From: Polytrichum commune | Taxonomy: Eukaryota > Streptophyta > Polytrichopsida > Polytrichales > Polytrichaceae | DNA: 64,000 nucleotides | Reading direction: 5' to 3' | Assembly (NCBI GenBank): GCA_950295325.1 | Contig: OX485805.1 | Span: forward strand, 50,800,758-50,864,757 | Part shown: positions 11,205-22,900 of the stretch, piece after piece | Numbering within the stretch: position 1 is the stretch's first letter | Layout of the letters: each line of letters starts with the position of its first letter | Notes under the pieces: model-generated | What the model saw: only the letters and a program-made list of their open reading frames with translations | What the model was told of the DNA's origin: nothing | Databases searched by the model: none | Program-made: the position numbers and the translations under genes

Positions 11205-11898
11205 CTTGAGCATGAATCTTTTCAACTCATTGTAGGAAGGGGTGAATTCCTCCGTGTCACTGCCAAGAACGTTCTCCATTGAGGCGTTGAGAATGAGTTC
11301 TTCAATATGGATCTCGAGCTCCTCCCCCGATGTCAAAACAAGAATTTGACTCAACTGCTCGTAGGAGGAATCGCGTTTTGTTCCTCTAGAAAATGTTGGA
11401 GCATGAGAACCAGATTCATAGGTGGGACTTGGAGCAACGGGACTGTTACCTTCTGGCTCAGGAGGGGGGTTTATTTTCTTTTTACCCTTCTTGATGGACT
11501 TCTCCAGTGATTTCTGGACATTCTCTCGCTCTTTTTGATCAGCTATCTCTTCAGCTTCCTTGACCCTCAGAGCTTTCTTTCGGTCCTCTTTGAAGCGTTG
11601 TTTCATTGCCTTAGCCCTCTCATTGTCATCCTCAATGCCCTGTAAGTCCACTATTTCAATTCCAGACTCACCTAGAGCCTCCCTCGACTTCCTGAGCTTA
11701 GTCTCAAAAGAAGGAGTAAAATTTGGAGCGCAATCAAGATACCAGGCACCGCCGGTAAGGTGAGAGGTTGTCCAAGTACGTTGTTGAAGAGCTGAGAACA
11801 TGCACGTTGGATTTGATCGATCAAGCCATGTGGTCAAGAATACAGGGAGGTCTTCTTTGGAAATAGCTCATTTGGCAAGAAGCTCGTATTTAAAGTAT
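11205..11898 (-). pseudogene. Exon 7 of the unknown eight-exon gene, with internal TGA
   Basis: The acceptor GTAACACAG ends at 11899, and the donor GTACTT starts at 11204, where the tandem repeat begins. An in-frame TGA at 11870-11868 interrupts an otherwise open frame of 231 codons. After a globular segment come a Lys/Glu/Ala-rich stretch with coiled-coil character, a basic KKGKKK cluster and a Pro/Ser-rich linker. Confidence 0.6.
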
Positions 11899-12017
11899 CT
11901 GTGTTACGACATAACACATAAAATTAAATTGTAGAAATTTTGAACTAGCAAGTCACAGGATATGAACTGAAACAATTACTGGAATTCGTGAAAAACCCTT
12001 TAAGATTTCAGACATAC

Positions 12018-12253
12018 CTAAAAAGAATTTTGCGGACAACTAGGTCAGATCCGTTGAATCCAACAAAGTCGTCACATTTTTTGAAGGAATCGTGTCCTCT
12101 GAAATAAGTGCTAAACGCATGATCCCATAACTTCATGCGGCAGTCTTCGATATACGCGGGCAACAACATCGGCTCACTGTCAGTACTCATATTGATAGGA
12201 AGCCGGTCTTGACGCATGGTATCGTCAAAAATGATAGTAGCCTGCTTTGAAAT
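12018..12253 (-). CDS. Exon 6 of the unknown eight-exon gene
   Basis: This 236-base exon lies between acceptor GTTAACAG (ending 12254) and donor GTATGT (from 12017). It contains a Cys/Trp/Phe-rich core (YIEDCRMKLWDHAFSTYF) that looks globular. It ends with two bases of an AGA codon finished by exon 7. Confidence 0.65.
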
Positions 12254-12398
12254 CTGTTAACGAAGACATTAAGCATGAGCTGGACCAATTGCATAAGAAA
12301 CTTGATTGCGTCGATAACATTAAGAATGCCAGTTAGGTAAAAGACATGCGAAGGAGGAGCTCAATCAACTGAACATTGAATAAAAGCAGTGGACTTAC

Positions 12399-12617
12399 TC
12401 CTACCCAGAAACATGCTTTTGCGAGGAAATTTGCCAATTTCTCTTCGTTGATGGGCTTGGGAGGTAGCCTACGGGCCTCGCGAGTCGAAGCAGATGAATT
12501 AAAGTATTCTAGCCATTTTATTTTGAATGCCGGAGACGCCTTCGAAGTTGCAATGAGTTGCAGCTTCTCTAAGTTGAGATCTGGTGAGAGTGAGTTTAAC
12601 GTGTAATGTCGCTCAAT
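12399..12617 (-). CDS. Exon 5 of the unknown eight-exon gene
   Basis: This exon of 73 codons lies between acceptor TCACACAG (ending 12618) and donor GTAAGT (from 12398). It reads IERHYTLNSLSPDLNLEKLQ at the start and ends near LANFLAKACFWVG. Phase 0 at both ends. The reading frame has no stop. Confidence 0.65.
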
Positions 12618-12706
12618 CTGTGTGACAGAGGGGTTGCAATTTACTCAGTCCAGTTATGAAGAATAAGCTGAACATATTGATATGGACAAAGGTTTAGGGT
12701 ATTTAC

Positions 12707-12898
12707 CTCACGAAGCCAATCGTCGGTAAGCTCCGGGTTCGCCACAGCAACTAGTTTTCCCATCTTCATGTGAAGTGCAACAACTCTCTTCTCAACGGTG
12801 GCTTTCATCGCAACCGCCTTGTCAGCAGGGGAGACTTCCCCTTCTAATTGCTCCACAAGCTGACGTACACCATCGTCCACGGCAAGACCCAGTTCGTG
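12707..12898 (-). CDS. Exon 4 of the unknown eight-exon gene
   Basis: This exon of 64 codons lies between acceptor TTTGTGCAG (ending 12899) and donor GTAAAT (from 12706). It encodes a helical, charged segment that starts HELGLAVDDGVRQLVEQLEG. Phase 0 at both ends. No motif recognised. Confidence 0.65.
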
Positions 12899-13117
12899 CT
12901 GCACAAAGAGAGAACAAGAATGCGGAAACCAAATGTTCAAAAGAAAATGAAACTAACAAAAGAAAAGGAAATTGAGATTGACATGATGTTTCGGACCCGA
13001 AACTAAAGTTGAAGATTCACGAAATCACCCAGTTGCGATTCACAAAATATGATGAAATCAAACTAGTAAATCACCTGAAATGTGAAATTTGTAAACACAT
13101 TCAATGGTAAGGTATAC

Positions 13118-13265
13118 CACGTCTTTTTTTTGTGACTTCTTGCATTTTTTGAGGTCAGCGGGACTCAAAATTTCATTGAACTGGTCAATTGACATTAAAC
13201 CATACTTCTGAACCCTGAACAAGGTATGGACAATGTTGGTCTTCACGTGAGAGTCCTCGATAAGT
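13118..13265 (-). CDS. Exon 3 of the unknown eight-exon gene
   Basis: The acceptor AAATTCAG precedes 13265. The exon opens with the A that completes the split Lys codon and continues LIEDSHVKTNIVHTLFRVQK. The donor GTATAC at 13117 keeps phase 0 with exon 4. The frame stays open past the donor for a few codons, so the 3' end is the least sure splice site in this gene. Confidence 0.55.
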
Positions 13266-13373
13266 CTGAATTTAAAAATTAAGTAAAAGATATTAGATTA
13301 TTGAAATGAAAAGATTTTGAAATCATTTCGTAATTAAAATAAAAGATAGTATATCAAAAGAGAATGCACTTAC

Positions 13374-14017
13374 TTGTTTATATCATGCATTACTTGTATA
13401 ACAAGTCCATTTTTCCCCTTTGTGTCAAGGAGAATTGAGTCCACCAAATAATGCCAATCCTCATCAGTTCGGTGTACCCTCTCAATATGATTTAACCAAG
13501 CTTGAAGCCTATGATCTCCGTCGCACATAAAAAATATAAAATTTGTTAAGCGGGCCAAATCTGGATCTGAGAGAAGAAACAAATTAAAAACGGCGTTTTT
13601 AGCGTCCCAAATAAGGCCCCAAGAAGCTTTATCAGCTTCTGTCACTTCCTGTGTCTTCCCGTCTTCATTGGTGGTTGTGACATAAAAGACCGAAGCGCCC
13701 TCCCTGTATCCGTGGATAAACTCTTGCTCAAGCTTACCAAGATCCGAGGACAGAGTTGGCCTTACCATTGGCATTGCAAGCATTCTACACAAGGGAATAC
13801 CAAATCGCGAGGAACTGATAGGTTGAAACCTCAAGCTTGTAATAGTGGCCACGGAATTAAATTTTTGCCGCGTTCGAATCTCATCCTTATTACCCAGAAA
13901 ATGAGCATCATCTCCAAGTGACTATTCTTCTCCCTCAGGTCCATCCTCTAGAATTTCCACATCTGGCAGCATTCCCTTTGATACTTGTGTTGCAGGTGGC
14001 GAAAAAACAACATCCAC
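13374..14017 (-). pseudogene. Exon 2 of the unknown eight-exon gene, with internal TAG
   Basis: This 644-base exon starts after the acceptor TGGTAG (AG 14019-14018) and ends before the donor GTAAGT at 13373-13368, leaving two bases of the AAA codon completed by exon 3. An in-frame TAG at 13924-13922 cuts an acidic N-terminal segment. After it the frame is open for 182 codons. A start at 13852 would avoid the stop but uses GTG, so loss of function is more likely. Confidence 0.6.
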
Positions 14018-14094
14018 CTACCACAAAGGCCATAAAGGAAACAAAATAAGAATGACTTGATCAACAGAATATTGACCTTGTTATATTGAAAATC

Positions 14095-15545
14095 AAGCCT
14101 AACAAATTCCATTTTGAAAAACCAAAATACACTAAGTGAAAGAACCTAAATACACTAAAACATACCTGAACTGACATCTGAATGTGACATCCTTAAAGAC
14201 TAGTTTCGAGACCGAACTAGCCAAAACAAATTCCATTTTGAAAAACCAGAAATTCAAAACACCTAAATACACTATATCCTACCTGAACTTATATTTGAAT
14301 GTGACATCCTTATAGGCTAGTTTCGGTCCCGAAACTAGTTTGGCTAGCCAACACAAATTCAATTTTGAAAAACCAAAAATTGAAAACACATAACTACGCT
14401 ATATCCTACCTGAACTGACATCTGAATTTGACATCCTTACAGGCTGGTTTCGGGACCGAACTAGCTAAAACAAATTCAATTTTGAAAAACCAGAAATTAA
14501 AAACACATAACTACGCTATATCCTACCTGAATTGACACCTGAATTTGACATCCTTACAGGCTAGTTTCGGGATCGAACTAGCCAAAACAAATTCAATTTT
14601 GAAAAACCAAAAATTGAAAACAACTAAATACACTAACTTCTACCTGAACTTATATCTGAATGTGACATTCTTACAAGCTAGTTTCGGGACCGAACTAGCC
14701 AACACAAATTCATTTTTGAAAAACCAAAAAATGATAACAGCTAAATACACTATATCCTACCTGAAGTTATATCTGAATGTGACATCCTTACAGGCTAGAT
14801 TTGGTCCCGAAACTAGTTTGGCTAGCCAACACAAATTCAATTTTGAAAAACCAGAAATTGAAAACAACTAAATACACTAACTCCTACCTGATCTTATATC
14901 TGACTGTGACATCCTTACAGGCTAGTTTCGGGACCGAACTAGCCAAAATAAATTCAATTTTGAAAAACCAAAAATTGAAAACACATAACTACACTATTTC
15001 CTACCTGAACTGACATCTGAATTTGACATCCTTACAGGCTAGTTTCTGGACCGAACTAGCCAACACAAATTCAATTTTGAAAACCTGAAATTGAGAACAA
15101 CTAAATACACTAACTCCTACCTGATCTTATATCTGACTGTGACATCCTTACAGGCTAGTTTCGGGACCGAACTAGCCAAAACAAATTCAATTTTGAAAAA
15201 CCAGAAATTGAAAACACATAACTACACTATATCCTACCTGAAATGACATCTGAATGTTACATCCTTATAGACTAGTTTCGGGACCGAACTAGCCAACACA
15301 AATTCCATTTTGAAAAACCAGAAAATGATAAAACCTAAATACACTAACTCATACCTGAACTGACATCTGAATTTGACATCCCTACAGACTAGTTTCGGGA
15401 CCGAACTAGCACACACGAATTCCATTTTGAAAGACCAGAAAATGATAACACCTAAATACACTACATCCTACCTGAACTCTACAGACACACTCTAAGGGAC
15501 AAGTTTCGGTCCCGAAACTAGTCCAGCTAGCGAACACATCTAGTC
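14095..15545. repeat. Block B of the same ~118-bp tandem repeat, filling intron 1
   Basis: About 12 copies of the same unit as block A, in the same orientation, lie between exon 2 (ends 14017) and exon 1 (starts 15601) of the minus-strand gene. Units here more often read AATTCAATTTTG and CTTACAGGCTAGTTTCGG, so the block has partly homogenised apart from block A. Confidence 0.95.
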
Positions 15546-15577
15546 CAACAACAAACATCTTCTCGAATAGACATTAC

Positions 15578-15601
15578 CCGGTCCTTAATCTCGTCGCCCA
15601 T
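15578..15601 (-). CDS. Exon 1 (8 codons) of the unknown eight-exon gene
   Basis: A short first exon reads MGDEIKDR from an ATG at 15601-15599 and ends CGG before the donor GTAATG at 15577. Phase 0 matches exon 2, which begins GTG GAT after the acceptor at 14019-14018. The assignment rests on phase fit and on the tandem repeat ending right next to it, so it is weaker than the internal exons. Confidence 0.45.
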
Positions 15602-15624
15602 AGTTTGGAGTGATTTCCTTTGTG

Positions 15625-15770
15625 CGCCTCACCCTCAGGTTCAACCCTCAACCCTCCTCCTCACCCTTAACCCTCCTCCTTACCCTCAACCCTCATCCAC
15701 AACCTCAACCCTCGGCCTTAGCCTCAACCCCCTGCCTCAACCCTCACACCTTAACCCTTGCCCTCTCCTG
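15625..15770 (-). promoter_or_regulatory. G-rich TTGAGGG-type repeat just upstream of the eight-exon gene
   Basis: On the minus strand the sequence upstream of the ATG at 15601 is a run of GAGGGTTGAGGG-like units, degenerate relatives of the plant telomere repeat TTTAGGG. It lies where a promoter or 5' leader would be. G-quadruplex potential is obvious from the many GGG runs. Its function is not shown by the sequence. Confidence 0.45.
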
Positions 15771-16507
15771 AAATGTTGGGCTCGGCACTTGAAATGTGAG
15801 GCTCGGCACCTGAAATTTGAGGCTCTCGGGGCCGATACATATAGTCCAGAATATTTCATTTCGCCTAATTGGCTCTTTGAAGACTAATCAAAAAATCACA
15901 TTCATTTGTTTTGGGTTAGACAACCTACCTCTTCCCCTAAGAGCTACTCCTCAATTTCCATGCTCGCTTCACGAATATCACCCATATCAGCGCCGCGATT
16001 GACTTCTCCTAGGCTCTGTTAGTTGGCCTCAGACATTGTTAGATTTGGAAGGAACCCTTACCCTAAACCCAAAACCATTCAAGTCACCAATTCATAACAA
16101 TCTTTACAAACCTGCTCCTCACTCTTATCTGATGTTGAGGCACTGGAGGTTGCCTCAGTTTGAACCTCTCTCTACGTCATTCCCTGTTCCAGATGTCCAA
16201 ACCAAACCCAATTCACAATCCCCCACCAAACATAAAACACAACATAAATGGGCCGATACCATTGCCCACACTACAAGGGCATTTCAAACATTATTTAACT
16301 AGAATTTAACATTATGATTGCAAATCAAACATTTCCATCATGATTGCAGATAAACATCACCTCACTGCCCCCTTTGTCAACTTCGTTGTCTTCCTCGGAT
16401 ACAGGAAATAATACTACTGGGGCTACCTCTGAAACATCAAACGTTTTTTCCCCTTTGGAACCTCTGCCTGTGCCCCTTGAAGAATTAACCCCTCGTCTAC
16501 CCATTGT

Positions 16508-16648
16508 TGTCGCAACCCTTGCTAGCCCCCCTTGACAATCTTGCCAATTTTCAATTCTAGCAAAGGTTACGAGCGCTAATGTCGCAACCCTTGCTAGGTC
16601 CCTTAATAATCTTGCCAATTTTCGTTTCTAGCAAAGGTTACGAGCGCT
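16508..16648 (+). repeat. Two ~70-bp tandem units next to the 907-bp duplication
   Basis: The segment CGCAACCCTTGCTAG ... AATCTTGCCAATTTTC ... CTAGCAAAGGTTACGAGCGCTAA occurs twice in direct succession (about 16508-16580 and 16581-16648). The second copy runs directly into the 907-bp unit. The 15,780-16,500 stretch to its left holds no gene I can support. Confidence 0.7.
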
Positions 16649-18458
16649 AACCCTTCGCATTCCGCCATGCTAATGGATAGCTCCTCTTACCCCGGACCAA
16701 TAGTTCATAGGAGGGAACCAACCCTCCTACTTTGCTTTCGGGACTCACCCCTTAATCGGTAACCCATTTCCCCAATGTGGACTTCCATCCATGGAAGTCC
16801 AATCCTATGTTGATCATCGCGTTGCCGGAGCAACACTACAACAACCCGAACCATACTAGGCAACTATGGCCTCACAATGGGCCAATGCCCATGGAGGCCG
16901 TGCCGTTAGGCCTCGGGTGGGTGAGGCCACACCACCTCACCCATATAAGCCTCTAGGACTCTACACGGAGCCCCTACCCCACCGTCAACCAACCTCTTGT
17001 CTCTCTACCAAGAGTTGGGGCCAAGTGGACATTTTCCCTTAGCTGCTGGGCCTAGAACCCCCCCAGCAGCTTCAGACCATCATAACTTCCTTGTATGATG
17101 TCTGATCATAACAACCAACCACTCCATCCTCATCTACGCTTCACGTAGATGCCGATGGACTCCTCGCTTGCCCCATTCGGGCAAGTCTTGAGGAAGTTAT
17201 GCCTGTTTGAACCTTGGCAGTCCCGGGAATCACTCCCAGGCACTGCTGTACCAGGGCGCTGTCCCGGGACAGCACCCCACTCAAATGGCCATAACTCCTA
17301 GCTCACACCTCCGATTGAGGTGATCTTGAGCATTCTAGAATCACCACGCCATGAGCTACGCATAGCTCATGGCCTCACCCTCATGCCTCCTAGTCTTTGT
17401 GGGTGGGAGGCGTTCCCAACGCCCGGGGCCCTCACCCACACTAGGATCACTTGGGCCCTCTCACCAACGGCGCCACAAGTCCCGGGTGTCACTCCGGGGT
17501 CCCCCTTGTGCCCATGGTGTTTCGGCCACTCCTCATGGAGAGGTGCGCGACAGCTAACCATTCGCATTCCGCCATGCTAATGGTTAGCTCCTCGTACCCC
17601 GGACCATATAGCTCATAGGAGGGAACCAACCCTCCTACTTTGCTTTCGGGACTCACCCCTTAATCGGTAGCCCATTCCTAAATGTGGACTTCCATCCATG
17701 GAAGTCCAATCCCATGTTGATCATTGCGTTGCCGGAGCAACACTACAACAACCCGAACCATACTAGGCAATTATGGCCTCACATTGGGCCAATGCCCATG
17801 GAGGCCATGCCGTTCGGCCTCGGGTGGGTGAGGCCACACCACCTCACCCATATAAGCCTCTAGGACTTTACACGGGGCCCTTACCCCACCGTCAACCAAC
17901 CTCTTGTCTCTCCACCAAGAGTTGGGGCCAAGTGGACATTCTCCCTTAGCCGCTGGGCTAAGAAGCCTCTAGCAGCTTCAGACCATCATAACTTCCTTGT
18001 ATGATGTCCAATGCTAACAAGCAACCACTCCATCTTCATCTACGTTTCACGTAGATGCCGATGGACTGCTCACTTGCCCCATTTGAGCAAGTTATGAGGA
18101 CGTTATGCCTCTTTGAACCTTGGCAGTCCCGGGAGTCACTCCCAGGCACTGCTGAACCAGGGCGCTGTCCCGGAACAGCGCCCCACTCAAATGGCCATAA
18201 CTCCTAGCTCACACCTCCGATTGAGGTGTTCTTGAGCATTCTAGAATCACCACGCCATGAGCTACGCAAAGCTCATGGCCTTACCCTTGTGCCTCCTAGT
18301 CTCCGTGGGTGGGAGGCGTTCCCAACGCCCGGGGCCCTAACCCACACTAGGATCACTTGGGCCCTCTCACCAACGGCGCCACAAGTCCCGGGTGTCACTC
18401 CGGGGTCCCCCTTGTGCCCATGGTGTTTCGGGCACTCCTCATGGAGAGGTGCGCGACA
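16646..18458 (+). repeat. Tandem duplication of a 907-bp unit
   Basis: Copy 1 spans 16646-17552 and copy 2 spans 17553-18458, both starting GCTAACC.TTCGCATTCCG and ending GGTGCGCGACA. They are nearly identical, with only scattered differences. The unit is GC-rich with many small direct and inverted motifs (TCCCGGGA and similar). Open frames in it shift between copies and have no domain, so it is probably non-coding, perhaps derived from an LTR. Confidence 0.9.
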
Positions 18459-18968
18459 ATTGTTGTCCGCATGTTGTACGGTGTTCCTAAGCTCCCTCTT
18501 GATTCTAACCTTTGCCTTCTTTCAATACGTCTCTGCTTTTCAATGGTCCTCCTAACTTCTCGATCTGCTCTCGCTCTCGACCTAGTGTTCATCTCTAACA
18601 ATATTGAAGCAAAGATATCTTATATATCATTATCACCTCTGTCATAATTAACATCTATTCGACATCATTATGCTCACATTTTCGATAATTATGTCTAAAT
18701 CGGATTTAGATAAATAATATGCATTTTCTTAAATTATTCCTATGTTGATCCACATTGGATTAATACACTAAAAAAGGCAGCGCTAAAACCTATTCTACAT
18801 AATCGAATCATGTCATGTCAGATATTTGGTGGTGATAAATGATTGACTATTATTGTAGTACATTCTATTCCTACATGATACAGGTTGGCCAGCATTTACC
18901 TTAATAAATATTGACTATTATTTGATCTAACATGTTATCAACTATTCGAGCATTGGTGTCTACCCTAG

Positions 18969-19460
18969 GTGTATATAATACCCGATTGCTTGTACCCTTT
19001 CATTCATGTCATCTCATCATATTCTTCTCCAATGGGTATTGACTCAAGTCTCCCAATCCCTGCTCCTTTAGGTCCTCCTAGTACTTCTCAGATTCACACC
19101 ACGTTGTCAATCGATAGTTCTGCAGACGTCAACAACAAGAAGATTGCCAACCCACCTGACTGCTTAGTTACTCCGGCGGTCGTGGTTCAGATTTCACATG
19201 CACGGACTCCATCTTTGCAAGCGGATGTTTCAACGCTGATACATGACAAGTCTACTTTACAGAGTCATGCCTATTCTAAAGTAGGGATTATTAAACCAGA
19301 CACTTACTCTAGATCTCTATTAAGGAGCGCCCCACGTCCCACAGATCAGAAACTCGGTTGCGCAGGATGCACTGCAGTTCATAGTTTAGGGATTGACCAT
19401 TGTCATAAACATGACGGTGACAAAAATGGCAAAGGGCCCCATAAGCGTCTTTGTCGTTAA
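18969..19460 (+). CDS. Hypothetical ORF, 163 codons, possible 5' exon of the Mutator-like gene
   Basis: This open frame has a Pro/Ser-rich N-terminal half and a C-terminal Cys/His-rich end (CAGCTAVHSLGIDHCHKHDG). It precedes the transposase exon by 0.4 kb on the same strand, and the transposase exon has an acceptor (TTGTTCAG, ending 19886), so an upstream exon is expected somewhere here. I do not recognise a family. It could be a chance ORF. Confidence 0.3.
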   Translation: MYIIPDCLYPFIHVISSYSSPMGIDSSLPIPAPLGPPSTSQIHTTLSIDSSADVNNKKIANPPDCLVTPAVVVQISHARTPSLQADVSTLIHDKSTLQSHAYSKVGIIKPDTYSRSLLRSAPRPTDQKLGCAGCTAVHSLGIDHCHKHDGDKNGKGPHKRLCR

Positions 19461-19902
19461 GCACAATGTGGCATTCTACATTTTAGTCTTCATTATTGCC
19501 GAGCTACTATCATGTTCTCCACATTATTTGTGGCGGCCGTCATTCTTATGGCCTTGTTTGCCAATAATGTTTAGAATGTTTGTTTGTTTTTGGAATCTAC
19601 TATTTGAAAACAGGTAAACATAACAACTTGTCAGTGTCTATGATACGCCCACATCTTTTGCTTTGTTTATATTGGAATATTATGTTTGAAATAGATATCG
19701 GTTTCTTACATATCTCGGACTTACATCTAAAGTTGGGTTTTGAGCCGTCTTTCAGCTTGCTCTGCATGAATCTCTATTAACTTCTGAAATTGCCATTACT
19801 GGGACATAATTACCTGTTTGCATTGTAATTTCTTTTTTGTTATATATTCATGCCATTTCAATGTTCATAGTATTTGTTTTGTTCAGAGTCCTGTGGAATA
19901 CT

Positions 19903-22900
19903 ATGGCCCTGCTTCGTGCTGAACATCATTCTGTTCCGGTCCTCTTTCCATTAGGTGAAGACGGTCATGCTATAGTCACTTGCACAACATTAAGTTTGAG
20001 GTTTCAGTATCGTGAGGTCACTATCTTTGTCGAAGAAGAGGTTTTTGACGATCATACCGGTCTAGTTTCACATGCAATTCGTCAGACTAGAGTAGAGAAT
20101 GACGTCGGTGCGTTCTGGTTGCTGAAGCCTGGAAAATATCGTGTATATGGAGTCTCGGAGTCTATGTTAGAGTGTTCGACTGAACTTATTACACCAAGGG
20201 AGTCGTCCACTGTTAGCGTTGAGAGACATGTGCTGTCTAAGGTCAAAATTGAGCCCGGTCTAAATATAATTTATGAGTTGAGTGATGATTTCGATGACGA
20301 TGTTGAAGTTCTAAAAGCAGAGAGTGAATTGCAACCTTCGCTGTCTACAGAATCAGTTCGCAAGGAAACAACTCCTCCTGCTAGTCCGTCTCGTAATCCT
20401 GGTCAGTCCAAGGTTGTGGCAAGTTCTGTTGTCAGCATCGTTCATTCATTGATGCGCCTTGGAGCTCGTAAGCGGTCCAAAAGTGTGTTATCTCGCATTA
20501 ACTTTGATGCCATCAGACTCCAACAGGTTGATTACATTCCCCCTCGTTACGATGGGGACGTTATCTTCGAATTTCCACCTTTAGGTGACCATGGGCAGAA
20601 TACAAAGGCCAAGCAGCTTCGTGGAATGGATAGAAGGTACGATGGCCATACTTGGTCTCGCACAATTACATCCAATATTCAGAATGATCTCAAGTTTTTG
20701 TTTCGTACATCTTCTTGTTTGGGCCACCTCCGTTGCAACAATCCTACCTGTGAGTATCTTCAGCGAGACCACAGGACTTCCAAAGTGAATGAAACAGAGT
20801 GGGAAGGATTGTCTGAGAAATTGTTTGAAGTAGGGTCCAAACCTCCCACTGGTTCGACCGTTGTTTGCAAATCCTGTAACGTCCCTCCCACCTGTGTTGC
20901 TCTGTGCACTGCCAAGATCTACTATGTTACTGGGACACCTCACATGACGAGGGTTTGTGTGCACTTGGGATCTCATGCCCATCCTGTCAAGTCAGGTGAT
21001 CATCGGGACTTCATCGATTTGACAGACAATTTGATTGGGGATCAGGTCGAACACACCCCATCAGCCACTCGCTTTGCTATTGTGCTCGAAATTGCAAAGA
21101 AAGTATTGGGCCCACTCCTCCTTGCTAAAGAAGATGAACCACAGAAGATCTTGGAGCTGGATGAGCTGCAAGTTATTTTCGATCGGTGTAAGCACCTCAC
21201 CTCGCCCAACATTCGTAACGCAGTCACCACTTTCAGGACTATGCATCGCTTTGGAGTCATGGACAGTATTACCAAGTTACGCGGTGCTAGCAATTGGAGG
21301 TTCATGCAACAGAATAGGTTTCCAGGGCAAGGAGCGGACATGGATAAGGTATTTGTCTTCAAGATGTCCGAAGTTGGACCGGGCAGCGGAGTTGATCTGG
21401 TCAAACGAATGCAACCCGGTGGTGACTTGGAGAACTCCTAGATAATGTTTGACCATGTCAAACGGGTCAGGTCGTGGACGACAATGGCTTGCCATGTGTA
21501 CGATTCTACGTATTGCCGTGTCATGACCATCGCAGTATGCGACATGCAGTCTGAAGATGTTGCAGCCCAGTCAGTCGTATGGAAGAACCTGAACGCTCTC
21601 ATGGCTCAACATGGAGTGGACAAAATCAATTTTAAAGGTTTCATGGCCAACAATGCCCAAGCAAACTAGAATGTTGTTCGAATCATATACGGAAGTGGAG
21701 ATGCGTTTGAGAAGATGGTGGACAAAGAGAGGATTTGCCTTTTCCATTGGACGCAGTCCTTCGAGAAACATACCAAGGCCGATATCCGTCAAGACCTGCA
21801 ATATCAGCATCGAATACTATGCCAACAATACAAGAATGCGAAATCGATGGCGGAGGCCGAAACAAAGTTTCTGGCAATTCGGGCATGGTGGATGCCATCC
21901 GGTGCAGCAACTGAACAAGCTCTACCTCGACTGGAGCTCTGGCTGGCCTTCTGGCATTTCCGTTACCGCCAATGGGGTGAATTTATGGAGTTGGTAAGTC
22001 TATACTTGCCAAACCCTTTCCTGTATAGTTCACTCTTTATAGTTCAACTACACTGATTTCGCCATTGTTCTAATTCGGACTCTATGGGCATTGCAGGATC
22101 TAAGTGAAGCTGAACTAGCGGAAATGCCATCCTGTAACCTTGCTGAATCTATCCATAACAAGTGGAAGCAGCAATCCGGCGATCGAGGCAGCGACCTTTA
22201 TGTGGCAACAGTCAATCATTTTGTGCGTGTTTCATGCAATGCTCAGCATATTCCCAATTCCTGAAGGGAGACAACCTTGGAACTGGACCGTCGAAGGAGG
22301 AATTGAAGCTAAGGCGTGCTCAAAGGTCTGCCGCAAAAACAGGAATATCGAAACCGCTGCATGAGGCCATCTTGAAGATGCCTGGCGGTGACGAGTGGTG
22401 CACCAAGACTCCCCACCTCGAAGGGGAAGAGGTATTTGTTTCTCTGAAGTATAAACCAGACACTGCTTTCGGTGACGAACGTGAATCTCACAGACCAGAC
22501 AAAATTAGTATATCCCGACCTCGCGTCCAAACCAGATCTGCCCGACTTGACGTTTCTCCACCTCCTGTGACAATTCCAGATTCTCCCACAACTCCACATT
22601 CTCCCACAACTGTAGATGAAGAGCAGTCGCAACTTCCAACACACGACACTCCGCAGCAGGTGGATCGACACCACGTCACCGCGATTGAAGAGACATTATG
22701 CAACCCTGCCCAGTGGCACATCGCACGGCTGCCTAAGACATCTGCGAAGGTTTTCTTTGCTCTACAAGCAATCACCAAGAAGAAATACGTCGCTCGGATT
22801 GTACAAAACGGGAAGAGCACCGCTGCACCTACCTACTTAGGCCTCATGGATAACTTTCGGAAGAAGAGATTGGACCCTCAAGACTTCTTTTTCTGCAATG

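Larger units (their letters stand above)
9190..15601 (-). pseudogene. Eight-exon gene of unknown family (about 770 codons) with two premature stops
   Basis: On the minus strand eight exons join with GT-AG introns and matching phases: 15601-15578 (ATG), 14017-13374, 13265-13118, 12898-12707, 12617-12399, 12253-12018, 11898-11205 and 9345-9190 (TGA). The total is 2,313 bases, an exact multiple of three. Donors include GTAATG, GTAAGT, GTATAC, GTAAAT, GTATGT and GTACTT. Acceptors include TTCAG, GTGCAG, CACAG and AACAG. I do not recognise the protein. It has a mostly globular N-terminal two thirds, then a Lys/Glu-rich coiled segment (exon 7, around 11,600-11,480) and a Pro/Ser linker. Two in-frame stops, TAG 13924-13922 (exon 2) and TGA 11870-11868 (exon 7), point to a pseudogene, although splicing signals persist. 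It could be a host gene family or an unclassified transposon gene. Introns 1 and 7 are tandem repeat. Confidence 0.65.

Noticed and set aside
10913-15461. Small proteins encoded in the 118-bp repeats (for example 14545-14871 and 15461-15234)
   Set aside because: The sequences are cyclic translations of a non-coding tandem repeat.
9430-15545. CRISPR-like array
   Set aside because: The repeats are contiguous ~118-bp units without unique spacers, in a eukaryotic gene context.
17320-18647. Duplicated protein ORFs in the 907-bp repeat (17320-17580 and 18226-18555)
   Set aside because: They have no domain, the frames differ in length between copies, and other frames are equally open. Best explained by high GC content.
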